A stretch of 18,613 nt of DNA from Ochromonadaceae sp. CCMP2298. Lineage: Eukaryota > Sar > Synurophyceae > Ochromonadales > Ochromonadaceae. The DNA is taken from assembly GCA_026770595.1 (NCBI GenBank), contig MU633961.1:1-18613 (forward strand), read 5' to 3'. Numbering within the stretch: the first letter of the stretch is position 1; each line of letters begins with the position of its first letter. Under the pieces are notes generated by a model. The model was not told where the DNA came from, ran no database searches, and worked only from the letters and a program-made list of their open reading frames with translations. Below, one piece after another: positions 1 to 8,414 of this stretch. A program made the translations under genes and the position numbers.

Positions 1-654
1 GGCTTGTCGGTGGCCGCGGTGCTGCTGCTGCAAGGGGCGACCACCCTGCCCTACCTCTACCAGCGCGTGATCCTGCGCATCGGGCAGCCGCTGGTTGTGG
101 CGGTGGCAATGGTCACGATCTACTTTATCGTGCAGAATGTGTTTGTGGTGGCTGCTGTCCTGGGCGCTATGTGTCTGCTGGTCGGCAAGCTACTCTACGA
201 CAGGCGACAGCGGCGACGGCGCCGGGTAAGCAAGGTGACGGCCACAGAGACCGTCGACCTCTCTGTCCCGGGATTCGGAGACTCCTTCCGTCTCGACACC
301 ACACACAGGCTGTCCACTTTCGTCGAGGACGCGCTCAGCGAGGGGGGCGAGGGGGACAGCAGCGGCAGTAGTGACACTGAGGAGGACGTCAGTGCTGAGA
401 GCGATAGTAGGTCCAGCAGCGACGAGAGTGCTGACGGTATTACTGTCGGTATCGCTGCTGCTGCCGTTACTGCTGCTGCTACCGCTACTTCTGCTGCTGC
501 CGCTACTGCTACCGCCGCTGCTGCTGCTGTTGTCGACGACAGTGATGGCTGGGACGTCAGCGACGAGAGTGAGGTGAGCTACGACAGCATAAGCGAGGAG
601 AGTGAGGGTAGCGAGGACAGCAACTACGTCAGTGAGGACAGCGAGGCCACCTGA
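1..654 (+). CDS. 3' end of an unidentified membrane protein with acidic Ser-rich tail
   Basis: The reading frame is open from the left edge to the TGA at 652-654, so only the C-terminal 217 residues are seen. The visible part begins with hydrophobic stretches (about residues 2-12 and 30-66, the second long enough for one or two membrane helices). A strongly basic patch follows (DRRQRRRRR, residues 67-75), the usual cytosolic side of a membrane segment. The rest is a hydrophilic tail: Ser/Asp/Glu-rich stretches before and after an Ala/Thr run encoded by a GCT/GCC/ACT trinucleotide repeat (about 453-534). The closing acidic block repeats GAG-AGT-like codons. I do not recognise the family. The tail is likely disordered and could be a phosphorylated or binding segment, but that is inference. 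The base bias and long open frame support real coding; overlapping frames here are short shadows of the repeat. Confidence 0.6.
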   Translation, partial: GLSVAAVLLLQGATTLPYLYQRVILRIGQPLVVAVAMVTIYFIVQNVFVVAAVLGAMCLLVGKLLYDRRQRRRRRVSKVTATETVDLSVPGFGDSFRLDTTHRLSTFVEDALSEGGEGDSSGSSDTEEDVSAESDSRSSSDESADGITVGIAAAAVTAAATATSAAAATATAAAAAVVDDSDGWDVSDESEVSYDSISEESEGSEDSNYVSEDSEAT

Positions 655-1664
655 GCGGAACTGAGGACAGCGACGACCTCGATGGTGCCGCCAAGGCTGC
701 TTTTACTGTCCAGGCACAGTTAACAGGGTGCTGTGGGTCAGGGGGGGGCAGAAAGACAGGCAGTCGCATGTGTACTACTCGATAGACGATATATGAGTAT
801 TACATAGACAGACATAGACACAGACACAGACACGGACACAGGCGCAGACGCAGATATGTGGCGTGGGGGTTGCATGGGAGGAAAGCTCTGACGAGAGAAC
901 ATGTTTACCGAGAAGGAGAGAACATGAAAGGTGAGTGGGGTGAGAGGGGATCAAGGATCGTTCACACTTTTTGCGGGGGGGCAGGGGAGGGGGAGGGGGA
1001 GGGGAAATGCGAAACGTTTCGCGCAGCGTTGGCTACGGATGTGAGAGTGAGAGAGCCAGGGTATGCATTGTTGGGGCATGGAGGGAGAAGGGAGAAAAGC
1101 CGCCTGCATACTCGGGTTTCGGGTTACCCCTTTATGCGGAGAGGGCTCCTCTGAACAGATTGTTAAAGGGGATCGTATTGTGGTCGTATTGTTGTACATA
1201 TTCCAGTAGTAAAGCATAGAGGGCCAATGGCATGGCATATATGTGAAGATTTTGACTTAGTTGTTAGAGGGAGATGCAGGGGATGCGTATGTATTATATA
1301 GTGTGATATATAGTCTAAAGTCTATAGCATCTTAGGGGCTCAGGGCATGAGGGACCTGGGGCAGGGCTCTACTCGATGCAGAGTGCATGAGACGAGAGGC
1401 GTGGGGCAGGGGCAGGGGCACCGAACGCACTTGTTCAGCGGCGCAGCTGCAATTTTTAATTCTTTTTCTTAGAGCTTGTCGTGCGTAACACAGACTCGCA
1501 TTAACGTTAACTACCTTTTTTTAAACCCTCTTTTGAGCTGTCATATCCGATGGAGCGGAAGTCGCAGAACGGTAAATATATCAAGTTACTGAAGTGTGTG
1601 GGTTCCTAAAGTATTCGTTTCATCTGTTTACAAATTCATATACGCACTTCATCCCTCATCTCCC
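655..1664. other. 1 kb intergenic stretch, no gene seen
   Basis: This gap lies between two gene ends that converge (left gene +, photolyase -). It holds a degenerate GACACA/GACAGA hexamer run at about 801-856, a G-rich stretch near 974-1005 and AT-rich patches near 1290-1325 and 1450-1525. Open frames across it are short and have no recognisable protein character. I see no tRNA-like or rRNA-like sequence. It probably contains the 3' UTRs of both flanking genes. Confidence 0.5.
801..856 (+). repeat. Degenerate GACACA hexamer repeat
   Basis: About nine imperfect copies of a 6-nt unit (GACAGA, GACACA, GACACG, GGCGCA) run head to tail in non-coding DNA downstream of the partial first gene. It is a simple microsatellite, with no other role visible. 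Confidence 0.7.
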
Positions 1665-3868
1665 TCACTTCTTCGGCGCAACCTTGCCCTTGCTCTTGCT
1701 AACGGTGCCCCCCGCGGCCACGGCGTTGGCTGCGGCGGGCGGGTATCGATCCACGAACCGTCGCACGTCGAATTTGCGCTGGCAGCCCTGGATGGGGGGG
1801 AATATGGGAATTTGTCAACAAGGGTATAGGATAAAAAAAGACGGGTGAAGGAAAAGCGTGTAGACGCACACTAATAGGACACTTCATAATGGAAAAAAAC
1901 GCACATACACGCACACACACCTGGTAGTTCATAAACCGGATCTTCCCAAACACCTCCCTCTCCCCCCAGCCCTGGTCGTGCACGCCCCCGATAGACCAGA
2001 TACACCCCACATATCCGTTGGGATCTTTCCCATCCAGATTGTACTTGTCGTTGAGGGTGAGGGCGGTGGCTAGTGCGGTGCTGGGGGAGGGGGTCCATTC
2101 GAGTATCTTCTTGGCCCAGTACATGCGCAGAAAACCCTGTGTGTAGGGGAGGGGGTGTGCAGGGGAGGGGGTGTGTAGGGGAAAAGCGGGGGGTGTAATT
2201 AGAGGGAGGATCGCATAATACAGCCGCACTACCCACCACCCACACCTACTCCCACTACCCACTCACATGCATCTTCCCCTCCGTCGTCATCTGCAGCTGC
2301 GCGGCGTTCCACAAGTCGTCATGTGTCTGCGCCCCCTCTAGTTGCTGCATGCTGTACAGGTGGGTGCGGGGGTCGGAGGCGTGCAGGGCGAGGCTATCGC
2401 GCGCCCAGGGGTAGCAGCCCTCCAGTGTATCGTAGTGGGGGTTGTCTGGGTGGGGGTGTGGTGGGTGGTGGGTGGTGGGTGGTGGGTGGTGGGTGGTGGG
2501 TGGTGGGTAGTGGGGTGGTGGTGAGATAGGATGGTACAGGGATAGTGACACTGCACAGTGGGGAATTATAAAGCAGCAACATTACAAATCAGCAGTGTGT
2601 GTATGTGCGTGTGTATGTGCGATCTCACAGTAGCAGTAGTTGTCCGCCAGCTCACTGCGCACCACGCTCTCCTCCACAAAGGCATCCGCCCCCGAGGCAT
2701 GCTTCTTCGCCCCCTTCACGCGCAGCACCATGGCCTGTGCGGAGATCTGGCCGAAGTGCAGGTAGGGGGACATGTGGGACAGCACGTTCTCGTTAGGGTC
2801 GTTCCGCTTGTCTGCATAATTTCCCAACCGGTTGTTGATAAAGTCGTCCAGATTATCCCAGGCGGCCGCGGGGCCGGGTGTAATCCAATCCGCGGGCAGC
2901 ACTGAGCGGTCTACTTGCAAATCCGACAATGCCGCGTCCCAGTCTACGGGGGGACAGCCCTGCAGAGCGCCGGGGGTGTTGTCTACCATGGGGGGGATGG
3001 GTTTGAGGTACTGGGGCAGGATGCGCTGCAGCTTGAGGCGCAGGGTGCGAGCGCCGTATTCGCAGTGGGGAGAGGCCGCCCAGCAGGGCACGATGTTGTG
3101 AGCATCCACTTGCACGAGGGGGATGCGGGGTGTGCTGGCTGTGCTGGCTGTGCTGGATGCCCCTGGTGCCCCCTCCCCCTTAATCCTCACTGCCCCCTCG
3201 CCCTTTATCCCTACTGCCCCGTCCCCCACCGCGTCCAGTGCCGCAGCCACCCCAGTCACCCACCCCAGTTCCACCCGAAGGGGCGAGAAGTCCGTCACTA
3301 CCACCACCGCCCTCTCCCGCACCGCAAAATCCCTTATATTGGCTACGGGATCTCCCACCAGCAGGTGCAGGGGGATGTCCCTCGCGCGCAGCTGCTGCTC
3401 GGTCTCGCGCAAACCGGCTGTCATGAATGTGTACTCGCGCAGAGTGGCTTGCAGTGAGGGTGGTGCCAGGTTGAACACTACTCTAAGAGGCACGTTGCTC
3501 TCTCGCGCGGCGCACTGAGCATAGTGCAGCGCGTGGTTGTCGCTGGCCCGCTGGTCGCGCGACATCCAGTAGACCACGCAGGTTCCTGGGGCGGGCTGGT
3601 TGCTGACGGTCATGAGTCGAGCGCGGGTGGCGTTGAACAAGTCTGGGTTGAAGGGCAGCACTGGCGGTTCCTCGGCTTCCACAGGCTTGGGCTTCTTGGC
3701 TGTCTTGGCCTTACTGGCCTCCCCGGCAGCACGCTTGGTCGCCATAATGGGGCTGTGGATCGCGCGGGCGAAAGAAGGAGCAGGGCGAGTGCCGGCTCGG
3801 CAGATCAGTGCGAGGCAGAGACGGGTTTGCAGAAGCAGGGGCATACACAGCCAGAGCCAGTGTCTCAT
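1665..3868 (-). CDS. Class II CPD photolyase, 4 exons
   Basis: Repairs cyclobutane pyrimidine dimers in DNA with blue light, using FAD. Exons (minus): 3868-2629, 2445-2267, 2136-1921, 1787-1665; all introns are GT-AG and frame is kept, giving 585 aa from the ATG at 3868 or 544 aa from the ATG at 3745. Class II signatures: YWMSRDQR near the N-terminus, [45 protein letters not shown] (restored across intron 1), [30 protein letters not shown] and the C-terminal GCQRKFD. The start is uncertain: the 3868 ATG adds a signal-peptide-like stretch, while 3745 begins MATKRAAG next to a Lys-rich, NLS-like segment. A low-complexity insert (residues 171-207 of the 544-aa form) breaks the N-terminal domain just before the VDAHN motif. 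The insert is in frame, the catalytic core looks complete, and I see no stop or frameshift. Confidence 0.93.
2451..2524 (-). repeat. GGTGGGT heptamer tract in photolyase intron 1
   Basis: Seven or more copies of a 7-nt unit lie inside the 183-nt intron 2446-2628. On the sense (minus) strand the tract is CCACCCA and directly precedes the acceptor at 2446-2447, so it forms the polypyrimidine-like tract. The plus strand is G-rich with closely spaced G runs. Confidence 0.85.
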
Positions 3869-3911
3869 CCAGGGGTCAGCCCAAGAAGCCGACGGGAAAT
3901 GACAGCTGGGT

Positions 3912-3942
3912 AGAAGGCAAAGCTCCCGAAGCTTTGCCTTCT
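3912..3942 (-). promoter_or_regulatory. Perfect 13-bp hairpin in photolyase leader
   Basis: Arms 3912-3924 and 3930-3942 are exact reverse complements of 13 nt around a 5-nt loop (CCCGA on +, TCGGG in the sense strand). It lies 44-74 nt upstream of the 3868 ATG, probably in the 5' UTR or core promoter. No T tract follows, and this is a nuclear gene, so I do not call it a terminator. A role in translation or start choice is inference. Confidence 0.6.
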
Positions 3943-3995
3943 GGGCCAGCGTGAAGGATACTTGGATATGGGGGCACATCTCGAGTGAGGACATT

Positions 3996-4400
3996 AACTC
4001 CGGACTGGACATTTTCCCGGACTGGATTAACACCTGCTAAAAACGCTTAAATCAAATATTATAATCACTTTTACGTGATGTAATTCGATTTAAATTGCAT
4101 TTATGAGGTACTTTTAGTACACTAACTATATTATTGTACATATAGAATATTGTATATTAAAAGACAATTTGATAATATTTTTCAACTGGCTGTTTTCCAC
4201 CCAATTTTTATTTTATATCAAATTGTCTTTCTATACACAATATTTAGATGTACAATAGTCTAGTTAGTGTACTAAAAGTACCTCATAAATGCAATTAAAA
4301 TCGATATACATCATGTAAAAGTAATTATAATGTTTGATTTAAGCGTTGTGTATTTTTTTTTGGCTGTTTTCCCAGTCCGGGAAAATGTCCGTCCGGAGTT
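3996..4400. mobile_element. 405-bp foldback MITE (non-autonomous DNA element)
   Basis: Two long inverted arms, about 3996-4183 and 4203-4400, meet at a short centre of about 20 nt. Outer ends match as AACTCCGGAC...GTCCGGAGTT. A block of 36 nt is identical between the arms (4093-4128 and 4261-4296); overall similarity by eye is roughly 85% with small indels. Most of the element is AT-rich against GC-rich neighbours and carries no ORF of note. Near each end the motif CCGGAC is repeated about 16 nt apart. The word TGGCTGTTTTCC occurs both in the centre (about 4187) and in the right arm (about 4361). I see no clear target-site duplication, so the exact ends could differ by a few bases. It sits about 130 bp upstream of the photolyase start. 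Confidence 0.8.
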
Positions 4401-4508
4401 GGAAAGGTCCCCTCTGACAGTGTCCCTAATTAAGGGAGGATGGAATTTCGCGAATCCAAATTGTCAGGATATTTCTGTGCGAGATCTGAGGAGATCCCGG
4501 TACCTTGA

Positions 4509-4593
4509 GATCACAATACGATCTTGTAGAAGGTTGGGGTAAGAAGGTAGATCACGATACAGAGCCTTATGGAAGGTTGGAGAAAGAAAGGTA
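4509..4593 (+). repeat. Two-copy 41/44-nt imperfect tandem repeat
   Basis: Unit 1 (4509-4549) and unit 2 (4550-4593) both start GATCAC.ATAC and end in GAAGGTTGG followed by AAGAAGGTA or AAGAAAGGTA. A third start, GATCAAC, follows at 4594. Non-coding. Confidence 0.65.
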
Positions 4594-4730
4594 GATCAAC
4601 CTTATAATATTATTCGCAGAGTCATTTAAAACTATAATGCATACGTGAATAAATGTGACACACTCCAGGAACCTCCAGGCGCCTACAGTCCAGGCTGTAA
4701 ATAAGTAACGTGGTATCCTTCTTTTTGAGA

Positions 4731-4762
4731 TTTACATATTCTGCGATTTACAAATTCTGCGA
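4731..4762 (+). repeat. Two-copy 16-nt tandem repeat
   Basis: TTTACATATTCTGCGA is followed directly by TTTACAAATTCTGCGA, one mismatch, then a decayed start of a third unit (TATACAGA). Non-coding. Confidence 0.7.
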
Positions 4763-4773
4763 TATACAGATGG

Positions 4774-4868
4774 ACCTAAACCCTACACACAGCACTACCC
4801 TAACCCCTACCCCTACCCCTCAGCGTTACCCCTATCCTAAACCCCTACCCCCTAACTCTAACACTACA
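4774..4868 (+). repeat. Degenerate telomere-like CCCTAA/CCCCTA tract
   Basis: Many CCCTAA, CCCCTA and CCTAAA variants are mixed with other bases. It is far from regular and lies inside a gene-rich window, so this is an interstitial simple-sequence tract, not a chromosome end. Confidence 0.55.
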
Positions 4869-4875
4869 CCCCCAC

Positions 4876-7857
4876 TTACCGGTACACGATGGTCTGAATG
4901 GCACGCGCGGCGATGGAGAGGCCCAGGGCCCCCTTGCGTTTGTCAGACACAGCCAGCGCAGTGGGCACAGGCGCATCGTTCATAACCACCACGATGGTGC
5001 GCGTACGCGTCAGAAAGCTCGTCTCGGCCTCCGTCTCTGCTTCCGCCACCGTCTCCATTCCCTCCTCAGTCCCCCCCATCCCCTCCCTCCCCACCTCCGC
5101 GCCCAGGGGCTCCTCGAAGGCTACTGCGGAGAGGAAGGGCCAACCCGCAGTGAGGCACAGACCCCCCACCCTGGGTGCAGTGATCTCCCCCGTGTGGTGC
5201 ATCACTAGATACTGGAAGTCAGCAGCGATCTCCTTATTATTTGTCTCCCCTGGCTCGTCTTTGCACCTCGCTAGCTGCAGCAGCGCCCCCGCCTCCCTCG
5301 CATCCCCCACAATCCCCACACAGTCCTCAGTCCCCACCTGCCGAATCTGCCCCCCCGCGGTTTCAAGATTCAGGATAGAGACTTCCGGACGCGTGTCTGC
5401 GCAGTCTACTACTCGCAGCATGCGTCGCTCAGGCATGCCCCCTGGCGCCACACACAGCTGCCAGCCCCCCCCACCCGCGTACGGCGAGTTCGCAAAGGTG
5501 CTGAGCTGCAGCGCATTAGTGGTGTGGTTGAACAGCCACATCTGCCGCACAGACTGCTCGCACGGGAATAGGCCCAGTTCCATGCCTGGCTGCAGGTTGG
5601 GGTCCATAGTCAGGAACTTGAAGTTGCCCACAGCAGAGGTCTGCACGCGCACAGACCCGGGGACGGCGAACTTCGCGAAGTGTCCCAAGTAGTAGTACTT
5701 TGGCTGCACGTAAAAGTCCGTAAATTCTTCGTTCGCGATAAGCGATGCGTCGCACATATTGTCCAGGTGGTTGGGGCCGCCCTTGTGGTCTACCAGCAGG
5801 TTCCAGTCGATCCAGCCCTGTGGGGATGAGAACGGGAAAGTGGGAAAGTGGGAATGGGAAAATTTGGAAATGTGAGAATTGTGGGAGTGTGGGATATGCG
5901 GTATTACTATATAATATATGCTGTATACTAAGCAACACATGCTACATACTTAGTTCTATACTGTTGTGTACTTACGTGTGCGTGGTTGAGCAGATCGTAC
6001 ATAACGTCGTGGCCCACCCTCTCCGCACGCATCCAGTTGCCCAGCTCCACACCTGGGCATGAGCAAGCCTCAGACCCCACCAGCAGCGCGTGGGGGGCGT
6101 AGTGGTGGGAGGCGTTGACGACGTCGTAACCCATGGTCCCGTCCTCGGTGCGGCCCACGGCGCTGTACCCTATGGGGGGGATGGGGGATGGGGGGTAAAT
6201 GAGGTGGTGTTTGGCATTAGACAGTAGACAGCAGGCAGTGAGCAGCAGGCACTGGGCAGTAGGCAGTAGGCAGTAGGCTGCAGGCAGTTGGCAGTGGACA
6301 GTAGTGGGTAGTGGTTCATCGGCTATATGACTCACAGTGGAAGGCCATGCCGTCTACGAACTTGGCCGCCTGTCCGTCGATTAGCGCCTTGGTCCAGTTC
6401 AGCAGGTGGTCCTTGTTGTGGTCGAAGCCCAGCAACCGCACCTAAGGGAAAAGACAGAAGGTAGGAGAGGCAGGAGGATTAGAAGACAGCAGAGGCAGGA
6501 GGATTTAAAGACAGGAGGCTTAAAAGATAGGTGGTGTTTTGGTCAAAGCCACACGTACCTCTGGGTGCTCGCTGCGCAGGATTGGGCCCAGGTAGTGCTG
6601 AGGGAAGGGGGATGGGGAGGGGGGGAGGGTGTTAGGTGTTAGGCAAACCGTGTTAGGTGTTAGGTGTTGGGTATCAGGTAGGTGAATGGTATCAGATATG
6701 AAGTATAAGACACTCTATAACTCTTAACTGCATAAGATATAAGATATAAGGTATAAGATATAAGGTATGTGAGGGTATGAGGCATACCTCTATGAAATCT
6801 TTCTCGTACTGGGCGGTGTACGCGCAGGCATCCCAGGGGGCGGGGAACTCAGGCTCGTTCTGAGTGTCAGGAATCAGGTATGAGGTGTTAGGTATAGGCA
6901 TTAGGTAATACGGTGGAAGGTATTAGGTATAAAGTATTAGGTATAAGGTATAAGGCATAAGTTATTTCGAACCTGGGGCGTGACGGACCAGATAGGCACC
7001 CCCTTCATGCGGTACGCATGCAGAAACTTCGATATATACCGCGCCCAGGCCAGCTTGGTTCGGGGGTCGTCTTTTAGGCCGTTGGGGTAAGCGGACCCCG
7101 TCATGGAGGTGAAGGTGCTTCCGTCTTTGGCAGTTTGAGGGTTCTTCATCCAGGGAGGGGGGGACCAGGGTGACGCCATGATGCGCAGGGGTCGGGCAGA
7201 TGTGGCCATAGCCTCGCGCAGCAGGGGTAGCATGTAGGCGTTGTCGTGCGTTACCTCTGAGTCGAAGTAGATGAGGTCGTAGTCTCCGTCGATGTTGTCG
7301 AAGTTGTAACTCTTTGGCGAGAAGTCGCAAGAGCCCATGTGCACCCTTCCCAGGGTGAGCCCGATACCATCGGCCCCGAAGTACATTTGCAGCCAGCGTT
7401 TCTGCACGCTAGAGGGCAGTTTGTAGAAGTTCAGCGCGGTGGCCTCTGTGAAGGCTCCCCCGAAGCCCAGCACGGTTTGGAAACGCACCGATGATTTGAC
7501 CGTCACTATCGCAGGCGCGTCCATGCCCGTGCAGGTACCCGTTTGGCACTCCGTGTTGCCAAAGGCGAGCTTTTTGAGCTTCAGGTCGGGCATGTCGGAA
7601 AGGTGCAGCTGCTGCAATCCCTGCCCCCCATCGGCCTTGGCTGTTTGGTAGACTGCCAGCTCGGGTGTCGAGGGTGGTCCGTACACAACAGCCATGGTGG
7701 TCAGAAAGGCAGCCATGATCACAAAGCATATCGCATATCCGACGTACTTGCCACTCTTCTTGGCCCGGTTGGAGATGGATCGACCCACTGGAGTGACATC
7801 TTCCTCATCCGGAATGGGCTGGTAGTCCCTCTGCAGGCTGAAGGGTTGGATCGGCAT
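4876..7857 (-). CDS. GH30 glucosylceramidase with type II membrane anchor and beta-trefoil-like insertion, 6 exons
   Basis: Predicted to hydrolyse glucosylceramide to glucose and ceramide in a lysosome-like or vacuolar lumen. Exons (minus): 7857-6973, 6859-6788, 6597-6559, 6441-6336, 6169-5976, 5817-4876, joined in frame to 745 aa. N-terminal tail with YQPI (12-15), a Lys/Arg patch, then one membrane helix (about 38-60). The GH30 barrel follows: GFGGAFTEA (131-139), [11 protein letters not shown] (170-180), [10 protein letters not shown] (228-237), acid/base Glu297 in TPQNEPEF (split by intron 1), FHWYS (366-370), nucleophile Glu401 in [25 protein letters not shown] (433-449). After GSVRV the C-terminal sandwich is interrupted (about 491-663) by a Cys- and QxW-containing segment resembling a ricin-type trefoil; the sandwich resumes at VAFEEPLG and IVVVMN and ends AIQTIVYR. 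The start is the first in-frame ATG; upstream codons lack one. The stop overlaps a GTAAGT. Confidence 0.92.
6220..6314 (-). repeat. GGCAGTA-type repeat in glucosylceramidase intron 4
   Basis: About a dozen variants of GCAGTAG/GGCAGTG lie head to tail within the 166-nt intron 6170-6335. On the sense strand this reads CTGCCTACTGCC, pyrimidine-rich, upstream of the acceptor at 6170-6171. Confidence 0.8.
6629..6768 (-). repeat. GTGTTAG and ATAAGGT repeats in glucosylceramidase intron 2
   Basis: The 190-nt intron 6598-6787 contains two different short-unit tracts: GTGTTAG copies at 6629-6670 and ATAAG(A/G)TAT copies at 6732-6768. On the sense strand these read CTAACAC and ATACCTTAT. Confidence 0.8.
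6866..6961 (-). repeat. GTATTAG/GTATAAG repeat in glucosylceramidase intron 1
   Basis: Repeated 7-nt units (GTATTAG, GTATAAG, GTATAGG) fill most of the 113-nt intron 6860-6972. The unit is close to, but different from, those in intron 2. Confidence 0.8.
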
Positions 7858-8414
7858 TGCGAAGCCCCGGTGCGCTAGGTCACAGGCGATCTGCGAGCAA
7901 GCCTGACAATGTCGATGATGCCGCTCGAGCTTCACAGTTGTGATGCAAGATCTGGGAAGATCATTGGTCGTAGGTCATACCGGTAGTTCCTAGGTCATTT
8001 TGGCCTGCTGCGGGTTGTGCATCATGCAGCGGCCGTTACTATCCGTTACTTTACACAGTTTGCGGTTATGGTATTCCCGGACCTGATGTGAAGCTACATT
8101 AGGTTCACACGAAATGAATAGTAATATGGTTGTAGCCGTTCTAATAGGGGAAGTTAAATACCTTTGAGTACGATCGAGTTCTGTGTTGGGTAATTAAATA
8201 GGCTCTAGCGTACCATAAAGCAAATTTACACTACTCATATTCTAATCTGTAGCCACTGCTGCGAGAGTGGATTACGGGTCATATCATCGCGACCGAGGTC
8301 GCCCTCAATCCAGGTTTTTATCTAGGGCCATAGGATTGTAAGCGCATACGAGCAGCGCTGTAAGCTGGACCCCAGAGCTGGTACTCAAAAGCACTTGCTG
8401 ATCACACGAGCTGC
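7858..8414. other. Intergenic: glucosylceramidase promoter and light-harvesting gene 3' UTR
   Basis: No gene is seen in these 557 bases. The glucosylceramidase promoter or leader should lie toward the left side and the 3' UTR of the light-harvesting gene toward the right, both read on the minus strand. GTAGGTCAT and CTAGGTCAT occur about 20 nt apart near 7968-7996. A short stem with arms GCGACC/GGTCGC and a 2-nt loop (8289-8302) sits inside a wider TGGATT...AATCCA pair, possibly folded RNA in the 3' UTR. Confidence 0.45.

Larger units (their letters stand above)
4401..4875. other. Intergenic stretch between photolyase and glucosylceramidase, with short repeats
   Basis: No gene is visible. 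It carries two tandem duplications (4509-4593 and 4731-4762) and a C-rich telomere-like run (4774-4868) that abuts the end of the glucosylceramidase. The 3' UTR of that gene must lie here, since the gene reads leftward and stops at 4876. Confidence 0.5.

Noticed and set aside
3869-4033. Photolyase start at 4033 (483-codon open frame in exon 1)
   Set aside because: That extension reads through the MITE end and the 13-bp hairpin and has no protein character; 3868 or 3745 fits better.
4774-4868. True telomere or contig end
   Set aside because: The repeats are irregular and genes continue on both sides.
4898-5692. Plus-strand 264-codon frame
   Set aside because: It lies opposite the glucosylceramidase C-terminal exon and has no recognisable domain.
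7858-7935. Glucosylceramidase start at 7935
   Set aside because: The codon there is GTG, not ATG; the first in-frame ATG is 7857 and leads straight into the tail and membrane helix.
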